Assembly (NCBI GenBank): GCA_030789695.1
Contig: CM061130.1
Span: forward strand, 14,375,860-14,439,859
Source: Scilla litardierei
Lineage: Eukaryota > Streptophyta > Magnoliopsida > Asparagales > Asparagaceae
Direction of reading: 5' to 3'
DNA length: 64,000 bases
Shown: positions 58,592 to 64,000 of the stretch, piece after piece
Numbering within the stretch: position 1 is the first letter of the stretch
Layout: the number at the start of each line of letters is the position of its first letter
The notes under the pieces: generated by a model
What the model saw: only the letters and a program-made list of their open reading frames with translations
What the model was told of the DNA's origin: nothing
Database searches by the model: none
Position numbers and translations under genes: made by a program

Positions 58592-60172
58592 GATCTGTTG
58601 CATCGGAGAACTTAGTCTAACACGTTCTTGATCGATTCTGTTCATATATCAAGAATATACTGCTGTCAATTCTTAGATATGCAATTTGCGTTTGGTTCTT
58701 GATTCTTGCACATATATGTCCATTGATGCTGGCTTTTTCGTTGTCTGTGAATTAGTCTGGAGTTCAGTAGAGTCTGAATTGCATGTCACAGCGACGGGTT
58801 TTGTTTAGTTAATTCGTCACCTTTGGGGCTGCTTCTATGCATAAATATCTGTACGAAACCGAATGCATTCGTTTAATTGCACTGGAAGGAGCACATCACC
58901 ACTGCCGTACAATGCATTTGACTTATCAGAGAATGAAGGTCAGTAAGAAGATCAAACCCAGAGTGCAAGTCCTTTATTTATCAGAGAAGGGTCAAGGTTG
59001 AGAATGTGTATCAGTAAAATGAGCTGGTCGCACACAGCCTGTTGAGCCTAACAATCAGGGCAAACTTGACATATCTCAAGAGCACCCATGTAAATATGTA
59101 ACATGACCCGAGACACCCCTAATCAAGACAACAATATGATCCTAAGTTCAAGGAGTAATGGGTTCAACCTAGAAAACAAAAAAGAAAAGTGATAGCTAGG
59201 CAAATTAGACTCGTGTGAAATAGGTCACCATCAAGGTAATTTGAGAAAAATTCCTCAGTTTTTACTTTAAAAGCAGTAATGTTTTTTGTTTTATTCTATA
59301 TATGTTGAAATGCAATTGTCATCTTCACGTTTGGTCTTTGCATTGGTTTTTCGCTTTGGGTTTTGTTGGATATTGAGTCACCCCAATTAGATTTTAATGA
59401 TGTACACACAATTATTATGTGCTAATCAAATTTTTGAGTATAGGTAATCAAAGATTGAGTTCAAGATCACAATGAGTTCAAAACAATGGTGAAGAATTAC
59501 TCATGGAGGTCAATCTCTGTTAAGGCCTATTAGTAATGTGCCTTTGTTTGGATCTATTAAATTATACCATTACTTCATGCTGGTCAATCTATTCTTCCCC
59601 AACGGCATCTATCTTTTAGATCTAAAGATTTTGCGTCGTCTTCTACATGAGCTCTCAGGGTCAAGAGCAGTTTCTCAAAATATTGGGGATTTCTGTTGGA
59701 ATTTTTTGAATCTTGGGGAGCAATGTTCGGCAAAGAAATGTCAAGATAGGTGAAGTCGACGAAAGGCGAAGAATCCCTAATGGAGGACATCCGTCTGTTA
59801 GCATTCATATGAAAGTGATTTTTATTTTCTATTTTTGAAAATGAAAATTTTCAATTTTAGAGGATAATTCATCAGTGCTTCTTATCGATAGGTGCAATTG
59901 AGAACTAATTGTTCTTCTTACTATATAATTATGGCTATTTGTTGGGGAATTCAAAGTTCTTTCATAGGTTTCTAAGTTGTTAACTAGATTTCAATGAGAT
60001 TGACTTTAATTTGTTAAACTCGTTCTGTTTGGATTGTTAAAAGAGTTCTTGATGTCAAATGGAGATTGTTTAATATGATGTTTGTATATTATGTCTGTGT
60101 TATTGGCAAACATGATCTAGCTGTTTGATGAAATTTGTGAGTGACCTAATTCTATCAAATGAATTTGCATAG
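58592..60172. other. Intergenic, with possible Sirevirus LTR start
   Basis: No gene seen. TGTTGGATATTGAGTCACCC at 59364 looks like the start of a Sirevirus-type LTR, and the following sequence may be a solo or truncated LTR into which the next element inserted. Confidence 0.35.
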
Positions 60173-61332
60173 TATTAGGGTTGAATTCTGCTGATATTTG
60201 TTGGCATTAGTGGCACAATAGATGGAGAGTTCTGTTTGAGGAATCAGAAGTGTTTTTGAGCAGATTGAGCTGTATTGTTGAACATAATGTCGTTCAACAA
60301 AATGTTCAACATTCGGGATCTGGATTTCTGGTTCGTATGCAGAAACGCTGCTTTGGTTTCAGATCCGATTTGCTGCCTAAAATGACGGGGATTCTGAATT
60401 GATTGTGGAATATCTGCTTGAGAGATTTTTGGAAAGCCCTTCCTAAATCTGTTGCTAAATTGAAGGCATGTTGGGTTGAAATAGAAAGAGAATATCTCGC
60501 AGATTTGTTGGTTGGAAAGTTTGATTGCTGCAGATCTTTTATTGTTGCTATTTCCAGAAGATTTGAAAGAATCATTTCCTATCTTGGTTCGGTTAATTGT
60601 GGGTGAGCTGGAGATATATTTGGAAGCTATTATCTCTCGTTATTATTTGTTGATTCGGTTGGAAATAATCTCGCTCGGTTGGAAAGAATAATTATTGTTG
60701 CAATTGAAGATCGGTTGGAGATATAATTGGAAGTTGCTATCTCTCCGGATTTGTTATTGAATTTGTTAGAGAGATTTTCGCCCGCAAATATTGGTTGGAA
60801 GATCTTGTTGAAGATATTGTGGAACCACTTGTCCGAAGTAATTCCTTAATTTGTGGGATGCCGATTCTGCACGGGATTTGAGCGAGCGTCCCTCCTTATC
60901 TACTCTGTGATTGAGGGGGAGCAAGTATTTTTGGACGTGCGTGCGGTTTTGTGAAAAGGGCGACTTTTGACGAAAGTTTTGAAGAACTCCGGGAGGAGGC
61001 CGACGGCTACACACGTAGGATCAAGGGAGTTGATCTAGTCGGTTGTGCAAGGGGAGCTTGCGGGCAAGGGGAGCTTGCCGAGAATACTCCATGGGTTGGT
61101 AGAGACCACCCATCACGGTTTGTATTGAGGGGGAGGTTGTTCCTCCTAATAGAATCGCGATAATTAGTGATTGTACTCATTGATTATTTTAGTGGAGTAT
61201 TCTGATTTTCTGGGCGTGGCCCCGCAGACGTAGGTGTGCGCACCGAACTGCGTTACCAAGTCTCTTGTGTCACCTTGGTGTTTATGTTTCATCTTTGTGT
61301 TTTATTTGTCGTGCTTAAGTACTGAACTTTCA
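60173..61332 (+). repeat. TR-GAG 5' LTR (1160 bp)
   Basis: Shares TATTAGGGTTGAATTC with the 3' copy and ends TTTCA before the PBS. It therefore seems to start TA rather than TG, or the true start differs by a base or two. A GTTGAACAT/ATGTTCAAC palindrome cluster is at 60274-60312. Confidence 0.75.
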
Positions 61333-61334
61333 AT

Positions 61335-61346
61335 TGGTATCGGAGC
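61335..61346 (+). promoter_or_regulatory. Primer binding site
   Basis: TGGTATCGGAGC differs from the usual Copia site TGGTATCAGAGC at one base. Confidence 0.7.
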
Positions 61347-61407
61347 AGGTCACCCGTGTTTCTTTGTTAACAAAGAAGGTGTGATCTTGGATTTCAGTAC
61401 TTGAATC

Positions 61408-63471
61408 ATGGCTACACGAGAAGGTGCCTCCGTTGTTCGTCCTCCACTCCTCACCGGTACAAACTACACTTACTGGAAGTCTCGAATGCGTGTATTCATC
61501 AAGTCCATTGATGAGAAGGCCTGGATCGCTATCGTTGAAGGATGGACACCGCCGATCGAAATTGACAAAGATGGCAAAGAACACCTCAAGCCGGAAAGAG
61601 ACTGGAGTCGGATTGAAGAACATGCGGCCTTGTGCAATTCTAAAGCAACTAATGCTATTTTTTCGGCTGTAGATGAAGAGCAGTTCAAGCTAATCTCCAC
61701 ATGTGAGTATGCCAAAGAAGCATGGGATATTCTCCAGAATGTTCATGAAGGAACAAGTACCGTAAAAGCTTCCAAACTCCAGATGCTAGCTTCTCAGTTT
61801 GAAAATCTAAAGATGTATAACAACGAGACTGTTGCCGAATTCAATGGGAGGTTGAGAGATATAGCCAATCAGGCCTTCCAACTTGGGAAGAAATATTCAC
61901 AAAAGAAGTTAGTTGAAAAAACCTTGAGATCTCTTCCAGACAAATTTTCGGCGAAAGTTGCAGCCATTGAGGAGGCCAGAAATACGTCCACCATGAGACT
62001 GGATGAACTCATGGGATCTCTTCAAACCTATGAAATGAACCTGAAGCAGAATCAGAGGGACAAATGGATTGAAAATGAGTCTGAGTTAGATGATGACGTT
62101 GCCTTGCTGACCAAGAATTTCAGTAGAATGATGAAAGAGATAAGCAACAAGGGTCAAAACTTCAGATCTGGTAACAATGCGGGACGTGCAAATCTTCCCT
62201 CTGCAGGCAAGAACAAAGGCAAAGGGATACAGTGCAGAGAATGTGAGGGTTTTGGTCACATACAAGCCGAATGTGCCAATACCCTCAAGAAGCAGAAAGA
62301 GAAATATTTATCAAGTACCTGGAGTGAAGATGATTCTGATGGGAGTGTTAAAAATGAAGACATCATCAGTAATTACATTGCCCTCGCAGCCTCTCAGAAG
62401 AAAGGACTTGATTACAACAAACTAGCCAATGTCAGACAGAATGTTGCAACATTATGTTCAACATCATGTTCAACATCACGTACAACATCTACAATTGAAT
62501 CAGATTCTGAAGCTGATAGCGATGGGAAAGTTAGTGACGATGATATCCGTACAACATACCAGCTGATGTTTGAGAAGTGGATGCAAATCTGCAATATCAA
62601 CAAAGTCCTGAAGGAGGAGAATGAAAGACTGAAGAAAGAGAAGGAGAAGATCAAAATCGAATGTCTGAAAGCTGAGGAAAACTGTAGAGAATTGGAAAGC
62701 AACTTCAGAATTGTTCTTCTCAGGGCAGAAAAAGCTGAATGCATATTGGAGAAGTGGAATTCTGGAAAAACAAAGCTGGATGATATCTTGAATATGGGTA
62801 AGACTTCAGGAGATCGCACCGGAGTGGGATACAATAGAGGAGCTTTTGATGATGTGTCTGCTGAAAGAAGAAGTCAAGTTAGCAAAGAACTTGAAAGAAT
62901 GGATCAGCACAAGGGCCATGATCAGAAGAAGAGGCAGATTAGAGGTATAAAAGGTGCTCGTTCTGTATGCAGTTATTGCAAGTTCTTTGGCCATACTGAG
63001 AGAAACTGCTACAGTCGTATGCGACATTGGTCAGAAGGAAGAAATGTTAGACATCCTGATATGAAGATGAAGAAGCAATGTGTCAAGAAGTCTGAATTAT
63101 ACAGCAAGAACACTACAGCTTCAGAGAGAACACTTCATGTTGTGACTAATGTTGTAACATTAGATACAACACAGAACAATGTTGCTGCAGATGTTATGAC
63201 ACCAGACTCGACATCTACCCTCGACAATCACGGTGAGCAACCTGTGCCAAAGTCTCATGAATCTTCCTCCAGAATTATCAGAGTGCTATCTCGTCGCTTT
63301 GCTCACTGCCCTTCCTCCACCGATGCCATTGGATCTTTGCCTGTACCCTCTCCTGCACAGCAATCCACCTCTGCTTCATCTTCTGCGGCCTCATCATCTA
63401 GACCGGTTGACTTCCCTAAAGTTCGTTCACTTCTTAGCCGGTTCCAACGCATCCACGTCTCCAAATTTTGA
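61408..63471 (+). CDS. Intact Sirevirus-type Gag, two zinc knuckles
   Basis: 687 residues from ATG 61408, 76 bases after the LTR end. N-terminal motif LLTGTNYTYWKSRMRVFI (about residues 14-31), then a UBN2-type capsid core (EYAKEAWDILQNVHEGTS, LVEKTLRSLPDKFSAKVA). Knuckle 1 CRECEGFGHIQAEC is at about residues 276-289. An acidic region and a coiled coil (EENERLKKEKEKIKIECL) follow, then knuckle 2 CSYCKFFGHTERNC at about 521-534. The tail is Ser/Thr-rich and ends VDFPKVRSLLSRFQRIH, where an autonomous element would enter protease. It should form RNA-packaging particles. A second knuckle this far downstream is unusual. No lesion is visible, in contrast to every other Gag in the window. Confidence 0.88.
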   Translation: MATREGASVVRPPLLTGTNYTYWKSRMRVFIKSIDEKAWIAIVEGWTPPIEIDKDGKEHLKPERDWSRIEEHAALCNSKATNAIFSAVDEEQFKLISTCEYAKEAWDILQNVHEGTSTVKASKLQMLASQFENLKMYNNETVAEFNGRLRDIANQAFQLGKKYSQKKLVEKTLRSLPDKFSAKVAAIEEARNTSTMRLDELMGSLQTYEMNLKQNQRDKWIENESELDDDVALLTKNFSRMMKEISNKGQNFRSGNNAGRANLPSAGKNKGKGIQCRECEGFGHIQAECANTLKKQKEKYLSSTWSEDDSDGSVKNEDIISNYIALAASQKKGLDYNKLANVRQNVATLCSTSCSTSRTTSTIESDSEADSDGKVSDDDIRTTYQLMFEKWMQICNINKVLKEENERLKKEKEKIKIECLKAEENCRELESNFRIVLLRAEKAECILEKWNSGKTKLDDILNMGKTSGDRTGVGYNRGAFDDVSAERRSQVSKELERMDQHKGHDQKKRQIRGIKGARSVCSYCKFFGHTERNCYSRMRHWSEGRNVRHPDMKMKKQCVKKSELYSKNTTASERTLHVVTNVVTLDTTQNNVAADVMTPDSTSTLDNHGEQPVPKSHESSSRIIRVLSRRFAHCPSSTDAIGSLPVPSPAQQSTSASSSAASSSRPVDFPKVRSLLSRFQRIHVSKF

Positions 63472-63875
63472 CCTACAGACCACCGAAGATCCTCTGTCAA
63501 CACCGTCGATATTTTTCTATTCTCCAACTTCTTTTTGGCCCCTCAGAGCTCGACTCGGATGTTAGGTATAATGCTCTTTCTCTTATTCTGCTGTGCCTGA
63601 GAATTTATTTGCTATTAAGAGAGACAGTCGAGCCTCTGGATGTGCCTCAGTTGAGTTTTTCTGAATTTTTCTTTTGGAGATGTGAGGCTAGCTGAAAGGG
63701 GGAGAATGTGGTGTCTTTTCTGAATAATTTTGATGTCTCTTCTGAAGTGATCACTGCTCGGGTTGTTCTAGTAAGGGGGAGAATGTGGTTTGGATTATTA
63801 TGGCTCAAAGGGGGAGAATGTGCGCTTGGTTGGTGCTTGCTGTGGGTTGTGCCACATAATGCCAAAGGGGGAGAT
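63472..63875 (+). other. TR-GAG 3' spacer with four polypurine tracts
   Basis: AAAGGGGGAGAATGTG-type tracts occur near 63699, 63773 and 63808, and a final GCCAAAGGGGGAGATTA abuts the 3' LTR. Such repeated tracts are a Sirevirus hallmark. Confidence 0.75.
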
Positions 63876-64000
63876 TATTAGGGTTGAATTCTGCTGATAT
63901 TTGTTGGCATTAGTGGCACAATAGATGGAGAGTTCTGTTTGAGGAATCAGAAGTGTTTTTGAGCAGATTGAGCTGTATTGTTGAACATAATGTCGTTCAA
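63876..64000 (+). repeat. TR-GAG 3' LTR, start only
   Basis: Identical to 60173-60297 over all 125 visible bases. Cut by the window end. Confidence 0.85.

Larger units (their letters stand above)
60173..64000 (+). mobile_element. Non-autonomous Sirevirus derivative with intact Gag only (TR-GAG type)
   Basis: The 5' LTR is 60173-61332. A second copy starts at 63876 and runs off the window. The 125 visible bases are identical. PBS TGGTATCGGAGC (61335-61346), one long gag frame, and four polypurine tracts (63699, 63773, 63808, 63862) complete it. No protease, integrase, RT or RNase H fits in the 404 bp after gag. Identical LTR starts and an unbroken ORF indicate recent movement, necessarily with enzymes from an autonomous relative. 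The layout matches plant 'terminal repeat with GAG' elements. Confidence 0.82.

Noticed and set aside
1..64000. tRNA, rRNA or other structural RNA genes
   Set aside because: None recognised by eye. The only tRNA-related sequences are retrotransposon primer binding sites. A tRNAscan run would settle it.

Overview
The window is plant nuclear DNA, an angiosperm and probably a monocot. The only host-like gene is a GC-rich single-exon reading frame, and everything else recognisable is LTR retrotransposon or small DNA transposon. Lineage names come from reading motifs by eye. No database search was run.

Layout. Positions 1-19009 are the 3' part of an Athila-like Ty3/Gypsy element: broken env-position ORF, polypurine tracts and 3' LTR. 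Its 3' LTR is split by a complete 11.7 kb Sirevirus-like Copia element (5783-17499). The Athila LTR ends at 19009, exactly where a Tork-like Copia element (19010-26767) lacks the first part of its 5' LTR. That Copia element ends at 26767, where the 3' LTR of a minus-strand, gag-only Copia element (26768-35042) is cut. Next come the right part of a Sirevirus-type LTR (35043-36874), a minus-strand Sirevirus-type LTR (36875-37472 and 44198-45251) split by a minus-strand Tat-like Gypsy element (37473-44197), and then the RT/RNase H of an Ale/Retrofit-like Copia element (45252 onward). The simplest reading is a concentric nest up to seven insertions deep. For every layer except the innermost one and the Tat element, only the right-hand half lies in the window.

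From 47.5 to 57 kb there is older debris: a hAT-type non-autonomous element with an 8-bp target duplication (49159-49896), decayed Gypsy gag pieces, an LTR-like region full of ACACGATCGTGT-type palindromes, and a near-identical 775-bp triplication with (CT)n at each junction. The F-box-associated-like host gene is at 57482-58591. The window ends in a young-looking non-autonomous Sirevirus derivative (60173 onward) with an intact 687-residue Gag and no pol.

Most notable signals. (1) In the Athila LTR, five hairpins share one 16-nt loop but have different, internally complementary stems. (2) Several unrelated elements each carry their own short palindrome in clusters. In the Athila-like and Sirevirus-like elements the same palindrome cluster occurs in the LTR upstream of the TATA box and again inside the element upstream of the env-position ORF, which looks like an internal promoter. 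(3) The Tat element carries an antisense gene with two frame-consistent introns.
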